A DNA stretch of 13,134 nucleotides from UBA10161 sp964581105 (GCA_964581105.1 CAZOMB010000026.1:1-13134); one strand, 5' to 3'; shown: positions 1 through 6,002, counted from the first letter of the stretch. The notes: a model not told the origin generated them from the sequence alone. Numbers and translations are program-made.

Positions 1-14
1 GGGAACTCTTTCAG

Positions 15-26
15 AATATATAAAGG
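15..26. promoter_or_regulatory. TATA-like box, direction unclear
   Basis: TATATAAA at 17-24 is the strongest TATA-like element at the left end. Read leftward it is CCTTTATATATTC with an A-rich BRE-like stretch before it, which matches the archaeal YTTTATATA consensus well and would start a leftward transcript just outside the window. Read rightward it would start transcription near 46, upstream of the structured region. The leftward reading fits better, so it is only weak support for a promoter of the candidate RNA. Confidence 0.35.
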
Positions 27-118
27 TTTGTGGAAAATAAGGGGAAACTGAAACAAAAGTATGCTGGATTTCATAAAATGTTTAGTAAAAAGATGGGGCC
101 GCTGAGATTTGTCCGAAC

Positions 119-158
119 TCTTTTCCGTGAACGCTTTTCGATGCGTCGAAAAGGGTTC
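119..158. repeat. Hairpin repeat, copy A
   Basis: This is the first of two tandem copies of a 40-base unit. TTTTCCGTGAACGCTTTT (121-138) is followed by a variable tip and then AAAAGGGTTC (149-158). The hairpin has an outer 4-bp stem GAAC/GTTC (129-132 with 155-158), one G-G mismatch, then a perfect 8-bp stem CTTTTCGA/TCGAAAAG (134-141 with 146-153) and the loop TGCG. Copy B shares the flanks exactly but has a different tip. Confidence 0.8.
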
Positions 159-166
159 TTTTTGGT

Positions 167-196
167 GGAGCTTTTTAGGCAGACCGAAAAGGCTCC
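167..196. repeat. Inverted repeat between the two hairpin copies
   Basis: GGAGCTTTTT (167-176) pairs with AAAAGGCTCC (187-196) over 10 bp with one G-U wobble, leaving a 10-base loop (177-186). It sits between hairpin copies A and B, and its 3' arm runs straight into copy B. Its arms are unlike those of copies A and B, so it is a separate helix in the same array. Confidence 0.7.
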
Positions 197-234
197 TTTT
201 CCGTGAACGCTTTTGTCCGCAGACAAAAGGGTTC
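194..234. repeat. Hairpin repeat, copy B
   Basis: This is the second copy of the 40-base unit. TTTTCCGTGAACGCTTTT (197-214) and AAAAGGGTTC (225-234) are identical to copy A. The hairpin has the outer stem GAAC/GTTC (205-208 with 231-234), the same G-G mismatch, an 8-bp stem CTTTTGTC/GACAAAAG (210-217 with 222-229) and the loop CGCA. Compared with copy A the inner three pairs changed from CGA/TCG to GTC/GAC, so both strands changed together. Confidence 0.8.
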
Positions 235-265
235 CTTGAACTCAGATCGCCAGCTTTTCCACAAA

Positions 266-286
266 ACTACCTTTTGGGGAGGTAGT
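266..286. repeat. Hairpin ACTACCT/AGGTAGT
   Basis: ACTACCT (266-272) and AGGTAGT (280-286) form a perfect 7-bp stem with a 7-base loop, TTTGGGG. It is immediately followed by the next helix at 287-319, so the two could stack coaxially in an RNA. Confidence 0.6.
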
Positions 287-319
287 AGGAACCAGCCTTA
301 TGAAAAGCTAATGGTTCCT
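287..319. repeat. Hairpin AGGAACC/GGTTCCT
   Basis: AGGAACC (287-293) pairs with GGTTCCT (313-319), and inside it AGC (294-296) pairs with GCT (307-309), leaving an A-rich terminal loop. GGAACC could alternatively pair with GGTTCC at 230-235 in hairpin copy B, so alternative folds are possible. Confidence 0.55.
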
Positions 320-328
320 GCCCCGAAG

Positions 329-343
329 CTGGTAGCATACCAG
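329..343. repeat. Short hairpin CTGGTA/TACCAG
   Basis: CTGGTA (329-334) and TACCAG (338-343) form a perfect 6-bp stem with the three-base loop GCA. It lies just inside the 3' arm of the proposed long-range helix (353-361). Confidence 0.5.
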
Positions 344-384
344 ATTAGCCCACGGCCCCGTATTGCTTTGTATGTGCATAATGC

Positions 385-396
385 CTTTTATACTTT
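385..396 (+). promoter_or_regulatory. TATA box of marC
   Basis: CTTTTATACTTT matches the archaeal TATA consensus. Its centre (about 390) is about 24 bp before the ATG at 414, so transcription would start at or very near the start codon. This supports a leaderless mRNA and the choice of 414 as the start. Confidence 0.6.
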
Positions 397-413
397 GCAC
401 AAGAAGTACTCCC

Positions 414-1031
414 ATGAGCGCAGACATAATTGCATTTGCAGTCACTGCCTTCATATCTGTTATTGCCATTATGAACCCTCTTTCTACTACTGGGCTTTTC
501 ATAACACTTACAAAAGGAGAAGGCAAAGCGCAAAAGCACAGGATAGCAATCAAAACCAGCAAAACCTCTTTTTTCATACTCATATTTTTTGCAATAACCG
601 GCTTTCTGGTTTTCCAAATCTATTCAATTACTTTGGAGGCATTCAGGATAGCAGGAGGCATTGTACTTCTTGTGATTGGCATGCAGATGATGTTCCCAAG
701 CCAGGAAAAGGAGGGAAGGCACTCTTTTGGCTCGCAAATATACCTTATCCCGCTTTCAATACCAATGTCAGCAGGTCCTGGGGCAATAACCACTGTAATT
801 GTGCTTGCAAGCCAGACTATTGACTTTTGGCACCAGCTTGTCCTTTGGGTAGCAATTTTGTTTGCCTGCTCAGTGAATTTCTTTGTGCTTCGCTCTTCTG
901 ATGTGATAAACAGGAAGCTTGGGGCCCATGGAATTACTGCACTTGTGAAAATAATGGGGCTCCTGGTATGCGCTGTTGCAGTGCAGTTCATGATAGACGG
1001 GCTGAAAGCCACATTTGGTGTCCTTGCCTAA
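414..1031 (+). CDS. MarC family integral membrane protein
   Basis: This 205-residue polytopic membrane protein belongs to the MarC/UPF0056 family, whose biochemical role is not settled; old links to multiple antibiotic resistance in E. coli did not hold up. About six hydrophobic segments are visible, near residues 5-30, 52-70, 77-95, 110-132, 140-160 and 177-198. Family hallmarks are the MNPLSTTGLF stretch (20-29), the PLSIPMSAGPGAITTVI segment (113-129) and the C-terminal AVAVQFMIDG (187-196). The length is normal for the family. I chose ATG 414 because the product then begins like other MarC proteins and the TATA box is correctly spaced. An in-frame ATG at 363 would add 17 atypical residues and lies upstream of the TATA box. 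The last four bases overlap the convergent HEPN gene. Confidence 0.9.
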   Translation: MSADIIAFAVTAFISVIAIMNPLSTTGLFITLTKGEGKAQKHRIAIKTSKTSFFILIFFAITGFLVFQIYSITLEAFRIAGGIVLLVIGMQMMFPSQEKEGRHSFGSQIYLIPLSIPMSAGPGAITTVIVLASQTIDFWHQLVLWVAILFACSVNFFVLRSSDVINRKLGAHGITALVKIMGLLVCAVAVQFMIDGLKATFGVLA

Positions 1032-1423
1032 ATAGCATCTTTTGCCATTTTTATGAAATCTTCAGCATGTCTCACATATGATTCTGCCCTCTCGCAACTA
1101 AAGAAGTCCTTGCCATAATCAGCCCCACTCTTGTCTTTCATCGCATTTGCAACAAGCTCCTTGAGCTTGCCTGAGCCTGTTGGAAGCTTCCCTTGCTTAA
1201 GCAGTTTTGCAAACGCTATTGCTGCATCATCATGCCTGGTCATCTTTATTCCTAAAAATCTTATGCACAAGGCATCATTTGCTCTTATTATTGCATGAAT
1301 TGCCTGTGCACAGCATACGTTTGCAACTTCTGGATCCTTTTCTGCTGCTTTTAACCCATTTTTTGCAGAAATAAGCCATCTTTCTGCCTCCTTAATTGCC
1401 CTTTTTGGACTGTCTTCCATCAT
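1028..1423 (-). CDS. HEPN domain protein, partner of the adjacent nucleotidyltransferase
   Basis: A small (131 aa), all-helical HEPN-like protein. HEPN proteins commonly pair with minimal nucleotidyltransferases (MNT) in archaea; many are RNases or toxins, while others are non-catalytic. Visible here are an amphipathic first helix (about 8-28), a central helix with the AQAIHAIIRANDALCIRFLG pattern (39-58) typical of HEPN, and a last helix (112-130). The usual catalytic signature is R-X4-6-H. R112-X6-H119 (RAESYVRH) fits it formally, but the RX4HXY tyrosine site of HepT is absent. Its ATG overlaps the TGA stop of the upstream partner (ATGA), so the two are almost certainly translationally coupled. 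Its 3' end overlaps marC by four bases. Toxin activity is inference; the pair could equally be a regulatory MNT-HEPN module. Confidence 0.75.
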   Translation of the reverse strand: MMEDSPKRAIKEAERWLISAKNGLKAAEKDPEVANVCCAQAIHAIIRANDALCIRFLGIKMTRHDDAAIAFAKLLKQGKLPTGSGKLKELVANAMKDKSGADYGKDFFSCERAESYVRHAEDFIKMAKDAI

Positions 1424-1953
1424 TTAAGCCTCACCTTTTCCTTGTTCACCATGAATGCTTCAAGTTCCTTGCTGGTTTTGAATACCAATGGGACAACTTT
1501 TGTCCCGTACTTGTTATAAACATCATATATGAGCTTGCTTTGGTCAAAATCTTCATCTGCCAAAAGGGCAATGTCTATGTCACTTCCCAGCTTTTCAGTT
1601 CCTTTTGCAACGCTCCCAAAAAGATATGCCTCCTCCACTTTTTTTTCTTTTGCAAAAAAGGATATGAGCTTATTGGCAGTAAAAGCTTGTGGGCTTGAAC
1701 TGATACTAAGAAGATGCATAATTGACCTTAGGTAAGGGGTTTTGCGCAGTTTTACTGTGACGCACCTGCCAACCCTGCCAGTTTCTATCAGGCCTGCTGG
1801 CCCCCATAATTTTACAAGCCTCCATGCTGATGCAAAGGGAACGTTTGACTTTTTTGAAAGTTCGTTTATTGTAAATGACCTTCTTGGAAATTTAATAAGG
1901 GTTTCGAGCAATTTCCTTGAGCCTTTGTATTTTACAAGTGCTAATGACTCCAT
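1420..1953 (-). CDS. Winged-helix and minimal nucleotidyltransferase fusion protein
   Basis: This 177-residue protein has two domains. Residues about 8-75 look like a winged helix-turn-helix (the FTINELSKKSNVPFASAWRL region, then a GLIETGRVGR wing). Residues about 103-165 are a DNA polymerase beta-like minimal nucleotidyltransferase, with FGSVAKGTEKLGSDIDIAL carrying the G113-S114 motif and D125/D127. The strand where a third catalytic Asp is usual reads KVVPLVF, so that residue seems to be missing. MNT proteins of this type can AMPylate a HEPN partner or act as antitoxins. The winged helix suggests DNA binding and autoregulation. ATG 1953 is preceded by a strong GGGTGGTGG Shine-Dalgarno (1958-1966). 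The gene starts the two-gene unit with the HEPN gene. Confidence 0.8.
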   Translation of the reverse strand: MESLALVKYKGSRKLLETLIKFPRRSFTINELSKKSNVPFASAWRLVKLWGPAGLIETGRVGRCVTVKLRKTPYLRSIMHLLSISSSPQAFTANKLISFFAKEKKVEEAYLFGSVAKGTEKLGSDIDIALLADEDFDQSKLIYDVYNKYGTKVVPLVFKTSKELEAFMVNKEKVRLK

Positions 1954-1966
1954 ATGGCCACCACCC

Positions 1967-2007
1967 TATTATCCAAAAGTGAATAATATTATCCAGTTAT
2001 GAATAAA
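1967..2007. promoter_or_regulatory. Tandem 20-bp operator-like palindromes at the MNT-HEPN promoter
   Basis: Two contiguous 20-bp direct repeats (1968-1987 and 1988-2007) match at 15 of 20 positions, and both start ATTATCCA. Each is also an imperfect dyad, ATTATCC-N6-GAATAAT in the first copy (6 of 7 arm bases pair). The junction contains a perfect palindrome ATAATATTAT (1983-1992). The repeats cover the likely minus-strand TATA box (GAATAAAAAG, 2001-2010, read as CTTTTTATTC) and the predicted start site near 1979. A dimer on each repeat, two helical turns apart, would block TBP/TFB. The winged-helix domain of the downstream gene is the obvious candidate binder; this is inference. Confidence 0.6.
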
Positions 2008-2069
2008 AAGCTTTCCCCTGATCTCTAAATAGATGGCAGCCAGCCCACAGAATGCCTGCAAGCGCACTA

Positions 2070-2080
2070 ATTATATAACT
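2070..2080 (+). promoter_or_regulatory. TATA box of argS
   Basis: ATTATATAACT is a good archaeal TATA box. Its centre (about 2075) lies 26 bp before the ATG at 2101, which predicts a leaderless transcript. It is about 65 bp from the divergent MNT-HEPN promoter, with the stretch 2011-2069 between them holding no other obvious signal. Confidence 0.65.
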
Positions 2081-2100
2081 AGATAGCTAATGGTAGGCAT

Positions 2101-3912
2101 ATGTTCTTGGCGCTTAAGGAAAAGGTTGCAGCCTGTGTTGCAAAAGCAGCAGGAGTTCCCATTCATGAGGCTGAAATGTCAATAGAGCTTCCAAAGGGAG
2201 AGTTTGGGGATGTTGCAACCTCAATTTGTTTTGCCCTTGCAAAGAAGGAGAAGAAAAACCCCGCTGAAATTGCCAGCGAGGTTGCAAAAAAGGTCAAACT
2301 ACCTTCCTGGATAAGCAGAGCAGAGGCAAAAGGGCCTTATGTGAACTTTTTCCTTTCAGATGCGTTTTATTCTTCTCTTTTGAAAGAGGCATCTGAAAAA
2401 AGCGATAAATTTGGCATGGGAAAGCCCTCAAAAGGCAAAATCATTGTTGAGTTTCCTTCAGTAAACCCTAACAAGCCATGGCATATTGGCCATTTGAGAA
2501 ATGCTTTGCTTGGGGATTGTGTTTGCTCTGTTTTGGAGTTTTCCGGAAAAAAAGTTGAAAGAATGGACTATATTGACGATTTGGGGCTGCAGGTTGCGCA
2601 AAGCTTTTGGGGCTATGAAAATTTTGGGAAAGCCAAGGGAAAAAAGCTTGACCTTGAGCTTGGAAAGCAGTATGTTGAAGTTTCAAAAAAGTTTGAGTCT
2701 GACTCGGCTGTTCAAGAGAAGGTGCGAAAGCTTCTCAAAAAAATGGAGCAAGGCAAAAGCAAGGAGGCAAAGGATTGCAGGAAGCTTGTTGAAAAATGCG
2801 TTGCTGCCCAGTATGAGACTGCCTTTAAGTTTGGAATTTTCCATGATGTGCTTGTTTTTGAGTCAGACATAATGAGAACTATTTTTGACGATGGGATAAA
2901 AGTTCTCAAGAAAAGCAGGGCAATTGAAAGGGAAGCAGAAGGAAAAAACAAGGGGTGCTGGGTTGCAAAAATGAAATCAACTGAGTTTGCTGACATGGAA
3001 AACCCTGACAAGGTGCTGATAAGGGGGGATGGGACAGCCACATACACTGGCAAGGATGTGATTTTCCAGCTGTGGAAGTTTGGAATCCTCAAAAACCAGT
3101 TCAAATACTCAAAATTTTTGCTTCAGCCAAATAAAAAAGAGTGCTTTATGACCTCCTGCAAAGGGAAAAAAGGAAACTATGGAAAGGCCTCAGAAGTTGT
3201 GAATGTAATTGGAACTGAGCAGATTTACCCGCAAAAAGTGATTAAGGAAATATTGCTTTCAATGGACTACAAAAAAGAGGCGCAAAACTCTGTGCACCTT
3301 TCATATGAGCATGTTGGGCTTGCTGATGAGAAATTTTCAGGAAGGCAGGGCACATGGATTGGCTATACTGCTGATGAGCTTTATTCTGAGGGGCTCAAAA
3401 GGGCTGATGAGAAAATAAAAAAGGAAATAAAAGGAAAAGATAGGGAGAAAATTGGTGCAGCAATTGCCTCATCTGCAATAAGGTTCGCATTCATTAAAAC
3501 AAGCCCTGAAAAGAGAATAACCTTTAAGTGGGACGAGGCGCTTTCGCTTGAAGGGGACAGCGCCCCTTATGCAATATATGCCCATGCAAGGGCGCACAAG
3601 ATATTTGAAAAAGGAGGGAAAGGGAAGGCTGGCTTGACTGGGCTTGGAAAGGAGGAAAAAGAGCTTCTAAAGAAAATAATGCTTCTTGACTTTGCAATTA
3701 ATGAGGCAGCAAAGCACTTAAGGCCCCATATAATTGCAGATTATTGCATTGAGCTTGCGTGCCTTTACAACAAGTTTTACAATGCCTGCCCTGTCATATC
3801 TTCCAAAAACAGGAAAGTTAAGGAAATGAGGCTTGCAATAAATTTTGCCGCTTTAACTGCAATGAAAAATGCACTTTCTGCAATTGGCATCAGTGCTCTT
3901 GAAAGGATGTAG
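2101..3912 (+). CDS. argS: Arginyl-tRNA synthetase
   Basis: A cytoplasmic class I synthetase that charges tRNA(Arg) with arginine using ATP. The 603 residues show the complete order of the family. The N-terminal Add-1 domain (about 1-85) contains LPKGEFGDVAT (30-40) and a GPYVNFFL end (78-85). The Rossmann catalytic core has VNPNKPWHIGHLRNALLGD (121-139) with HIGH at 128-131, and GDGTATYTGKDV (nucleotides about 3025-3062). The KMSKS-equivalent loop KFSGRQGTW starts at residue 411. The C-terminal DALR-type anticodon domain carries the typical APYAIYAHARAH and ends with LRPHIIADYCIELACLYNKF. ArgRS commonly lacks a canonical KMSKS, so that is not a defect. The stop codon (3910-3912) directly abuts the stop codon of the convergent thioredoxin-CcdA gene. 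Confidence 0.97.
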   Translation: MFLALKEKVAACVAKAAGVPIHEAEMSIELPKGEFGDVATSICFALAKKEKKNPAEIASEVAKKVKLPSWISRAEAKGPYVNFFLSDAFYSSLLKEASEKSDKFGMGKPSKGKIIVEFPSVNPNKPWHIGHLRNALLGDCVCSVLEFSGKKVERMDYIDDLGLQVAQSFWGYENFGKAKGKKLDLELGKQYVEVSKKFESDSAVQEKVRKLLKKMEQGKSKEAKDCRKLVEKCVAAQYETAFKFGIFHDVLVFESDIMRTIFDDGIKVLKKSRAIEREAEGKNKGCWVAKMKSTEFADMENPDKVLIRGDGTATYTGKDVIFQLWKFGILKNQFKYSKFLLQPNKKECFMTSCKGKKGNYGKASEVVNVIGTEQIYPQKVIKEILLSMDYKKEAQNSVHLSYEHVGLADEKFSGRQGTWIGYTADELYSEGLKRADEKIKKEIKGKDREKIGAAIASSAIRFAFIKTSPEKRITFKWDEALSLEGDSAPYAIYAHARAHKIFEKGGKGKAGLTGLGKEEKELLKKIMLLDFAINEAAKHLRPHIIADYCIELACLYNKFYNACPVISSKNRKVKEMRLAINFAALTAMKNALSAIGISALERM

Positions 3913-5133
3913 CTAAACCAGGCGCAAAAGCTCGCTGAGCATAAACAAGAAAAGAATGAAGAATATTGCCCCTGAAATTAGATGTATGCGCCTTATGTAC
4001 TTTTCCTTTGCCTCACCTATTTTCTCGACTGTTGTCCTGCCAAAGTAAATCGCAATTGTTATCAGGACCATTGGAAGCACGAAAATCAGGTTGTAAAGCA
4101 CAAGGTAACCCAAAGTTTGAGCTGTCATTGACTTTGCCAGCATTCCAAGCACCATCAAATATGGGCCTGAAGAGCAGGGTATTAGGAAAAGTGAGCAGAA
4201 AACAGCCGCCAATACCACTCCAAGGGGCGATGTTGCTGCGCCTGTGACTTTTTTTGCATGGGGCCGCAGGAACATGGGCATTTCAACTGCCATAAAGCCG
4301 GGCTTGTAATTCAAATATGCATTGAACTCCATTAGGGAAAGCACCAGTGCGCCGAGTGTAACAATTGCAAAAAACAATGCTGTGAGTCCTGCAGTTGTGA
4401 TCGCAGTAAATACTCCTAAGCCCATTATGAGGTACATTGCAAATATTGTTACAGAAAAAAGCAGGCCTGCGACCAAAGTCTGCCCTTTGCCTTTTTTCAT
4501 TATTATTACGCCCAAAAGCATGACCATTACTGCAATTGTGCACGGGTTTATCGAGTCTGCAAGGGCTGCACCTATAAGGAATGGCACTGAAAAGCCTTCA
4601 TCCTGACCGGTTGTGCTGATTTCCCCGTTTTCCTGTTTTTGGTTGCTGTCTTCCGCTCCAGAGGTTGCATTGGTTGTGTTTTGCTCTGGAAGCTTGCTGC
4701 TTATGTTTTCAAGAGGATTTGTCTGCGGCTCAGGCATCTGCCCAAGGTCAATGACTTTTCCAGCAGCAGTGTAAATTGCAGCAGGGCAGCCTGATTCCAC
4801 GCATTTGTCCAATATCTCCTGCCAGTAAATATCATCCATGCTTCCAACAACTGCTGCCCTGTTGCCAACAAGCGTGAACGGAACCCCAAGCCCTGTTGGG
4901 TCAATATTGTGCTGCATTGCAACTGTAAAAAGCTCGTTTGCATTGTCCCTGTTTTGGTAAACCTCTTTTTGCACCACATTAAGGCCATACTGTTCGCTGA
5001 ACTTTTCAAGCTGCACCAGTGTAATTGCACAGTGAGGGCATCCATTTGCATAGAAAAAAAGCACATCAATCGGAAAAACTGCGGGCATCAGCAGCAAAAG
5101 GAATGCTGCAATAGCCTGAATTTTTGCTTTCAT
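3913..5133 (-). CDS. Extracytoplasmic thioredoxin fused to a CcdA/DsbD-like membrane domain
   Basis: A 406-residue protein that probably carries reducing equivalents across the membrane to an external thioredoxin fold. Residues 1-22 are a signal peptide or anchor. Residues about 23-125 are a thioredoxin-like domain with the active site GCPHC (C32, C35) and a GVPFTLVG segment whose P85 would be the cis-proline. A second pair, C111-X4-C116, is extra. A hydrophilic Asn/Gln/Glu-rich linker (136-180, with NTTNATS sequon sites) leads to a membrane domain with about six segments from 184 to 404. This holds the CcdA-type cysteines in DSINPC (C198) and FLIPC (C320). I prefer ATG 5133 to the in-frame GTG at 5142, because GTGGGT then sits just upstream as a possible ribosome binding site. 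Substrates are unknown. Confidence 0.88.
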   Translation of the reverse strand: MKAKIQAIAAFLLLLMPAVFPIDVLFFYANGCPHCAITLVQLEKFSEQYGLNVVQKEVYQNRDNANELFTVAMQHNIDPTGLGVPFTLVGNRAAVVGSMDDIYWQEILDKCVESGCPAAIYTAAGKVIDLGQMPEPQTNPLENISSKLPEQNTTNATSGAEDSNQKQENGEISTTGQDEGFSVPFLIGAALADSINPCTIAVMVMLLGVIIMKKGKGQTLVAGLLFSVTIFAMYLIMGLGVFTAITTAGLTALFFAIVTLGALVLSLMEFNAYLNYKPGFMAVEMPMFLRPHAKKVTGAATSPLGVVLAAVFCSLFLIPCSSGPYLMVLGMLAKSMTAQTLGYLVLYNLIFVLPMVLITIAIYFGRTTVEKIGEAKEKYIRRIHLISGAIFFILFLFMLSELLRLV

Positions 5134-5177
5134 ATTACCCACTCTGATGGTGCTTGTGCTTTACTTTTTGCAGCAAA

Positions 5178-5189
5178 GATTTATACAAG
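5178..5189 (-). promoter_or_regulatory. TATA box of the thioredoxin-CcdA gene
   Basis: On the minus strand this reads TTGTATAAATC. Its centre is near 5183, predicting a start near 5157 and a leader of about 24 nt. It lies between the end of the methyltransferase gene (5210) and the ATG at 5133, so this gene probably has its own promoter although it follows two co-directional genes. Confidence 0.5.
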
Positions 5190-5209
5190 TATCAGTTTTC
5201 ATAAGGTGA

Positions 5210-5965
5210 TTAGTTCCCCTGCTTTTTGGCAACAATAACATATTCCCCAATGCTTTTCCCTGAAAGCATGAGGGCAATGCACTTTAAGGAATAGAAAAAA
5301 TGGCGCAAAAGCCTGCTTTTTGAGTAAAATGCAAAAAAGCCAATGAGCTTTTTCTTGTACTTTTTACGGGTCTTCATGTTTTTCTTGAAGAGCTTTTCAA
5401 TGAGGGACCTGAAAATCCTTTCTGGAAAGCAGAAAAATTTCCACTCTAATGGCAAAAAGCCGTAATTTTGCAGGAGTATCATCATATTGCTCAAATTCCA
5501 GCAATGCACATGGCCCATTTGGTCATATATGGGCTTTTTTGGCTCAAACATTTGGTTTTCTGCAGGCAATGCAATTATGAGCTTGCCCCCCTTTTTCAGT
5601 TTTTTGTAAAATAGCTTCAAATACTTGTCTGTGTCAGCTATATGCTCAAGCACATGGGAAGCATATATGGCATCTGCGCTTGAGTCTTTTATTTTTTCAA
5701 TGCTTGTGACATGTTTTATTTTGTTTTTTTTCATCCACTCTGTTGCAGTCCTGTCAACCTCAACAACAACCCTGTTTTTTATTTTCATTGTCCTTTCCCC
5801 AATCCTTCCCCCAAAGTCAATTACAAGCTTTCCTTGGTTTTTTTTGCCACCAAAATGCAAAGCAAGGGCCCTTGATGACTGGTATTCTATGTAATCCTGC
5901 ATGTCATCAACACCTTTCAGGCTTTTCAGGAAATGGCCTTCATAGTTTTCTTCGTCTGATTTCAT
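5210..5965 (-). CDS. Class I SAM-dependent methyltransferase, substrate unknown
   Basis: A soluble 251-residue methyltransferase of the methyltransf_11-like type. The nucleotide-binding signature is KLVIDFGGRIGERT (46-59), where the usual GxGxG is loosened to GGRIG. It is followed by the strand VVVEVD (66-71) with acidic E69/D71 for the SAM ribose, then DAIYASHVLEHI (98-109) and the strand LKKGGKLIIALP (123-134). The C-terminal third is rich in Lys, Arg, Phe and Tyr, suggesting contact with a membrane surface or nucleic acid. ATG 5965 is chosen because AAGGTG (5972-5977 on the plus axis) is a perfect Shine-Dalgarno six bases upstream. An in-frame GTG at 5974 is part of that signal. It lies 37 bp after the aminopeptidase gene and is probably cotranscribed with it. 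Confidence 0.8.
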   Translation of the reverse strand: MKSDEENYEGHFLKSLKGVDDMQDYIEYQSSRALALHFGGKKNQGKLVIDFGGRIGERTMKIKNRVVVEVDRTATEWMKKNKIKHVTSIEKIKDSSADAIYASHVLEHIADTDKYLKLFYKKLKKGGKLIIALPAENQMFEPKKPIYDQMGHVHCWNLSNMMILLQNYGFLPLEWKFFCFPERIFRSLIEKLFKKNMKTRKKYKKKLIGFFAFYSKSRLLRHFFYSLKCIALMLSGKSIGEYVIVAKKQGN

Positions 5966-5980
5966 GTTAAACACCTTCTA
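5966..5980 (-). promoter_or_regulatory. Ribosome binding site that fixes the methyltransferase start
   Basis: The minus strand reads AGAAGGTGTTTAACATG. The AAGGTG core complements the archaeal 16S rRNA tail and is six bases from the ATG at 5965. The GTG inside it (5972-5974) is in frame and could be mistaken for the start. Confidence 0.7.
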
Positions 5981-6002
5981 TCTTGCCATAAGCCGGCTGG
6001 CT

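Larger units (their letters stand above)
93..361 (+). ncRNA. Candidate structured RNA or palindromic element, identity unknown
   Basis: The segment can be drawn as a closed multi-hairpin domain. The outer helix pairs 93-101 (AUGGGGCCG) with 353-361 (CGGCCCCGU), nine pairs with one G-U. Inside are hairpins at 129-158, 167-196, 205-234, 266-286, 287-319 and 329-343. Two of the hairpins are diverged copies that keep base pairing. I looked for conserved elements of archaeal RNase P RNA (GAGGAAAGUCC, ACAGAA) and SRP RNA (the GGAAGG/AGCAG helix 8 motif) and did not find them. The strand is a guess; DNA palindromes are symmetric. It could instead be a dispersed DNA palindrome. No promoter clearly belongs to it. 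Confidence 0.35.
1..413. other. Gene-poor leader region with dense inverted repeats
   Basis: I see no credible protein gene in these 413 bases. The left end has an AT-rich TATA-like stretch (17-24). From 93 to 361 there are at least six hairpins plus a long-range helix, described separately, and then the MarC promoter (about 387-394). A 14-codon frame at 61-105 (starting MLDFIKCLVKRWGR) has no ribosome binding site close to its ATG and I do not call it. A longer open frame running from 203 into the MarC gene reads through both the hairpins and MarC and looks like a shadow. No tRNA, rRNA or CRISPR repeat is visible. Confidence 0.7.

Noticed and set aside
61..105. A 14-codon reading frame that could encode a leader peptide.
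   Set aside because: There is no ribosome binding site at the right distance, and it ends inside the region proposed to pair with 353-361.
119..234. A CRISPR array, because of the repeated hairpin unit.
   Set aside because: There are only two copies. The variable part is a paired tip inside each hairpin rather than a spacer of constant length between repeats, and no cas gene is nearby.
93..361. RNase P RNA, SRP RNA or a tRNA in the structured region.
   Set aside because: I could not find the conserved elements of these RNAs, nor a T-arm GGTTCRANYCC. A divergent form cannot be fully excluded without a covariance-model search.
203..823. Open frame of 206 codons on the plus strand overlapping the start of marC.
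   Set aside because: It reads through the hairpin repeats and then runs out of frame through most of marC. The composition is unnatural (many His, Cys, Asn, Tyr) and no domain is seen.
5972..5974. GTG as the methyltransferase start, adding three residues.
   Set aside because: The GTG is part of the Shine-Dalgarno AAGGTG that is ideally spaced for the ATG at 5965.
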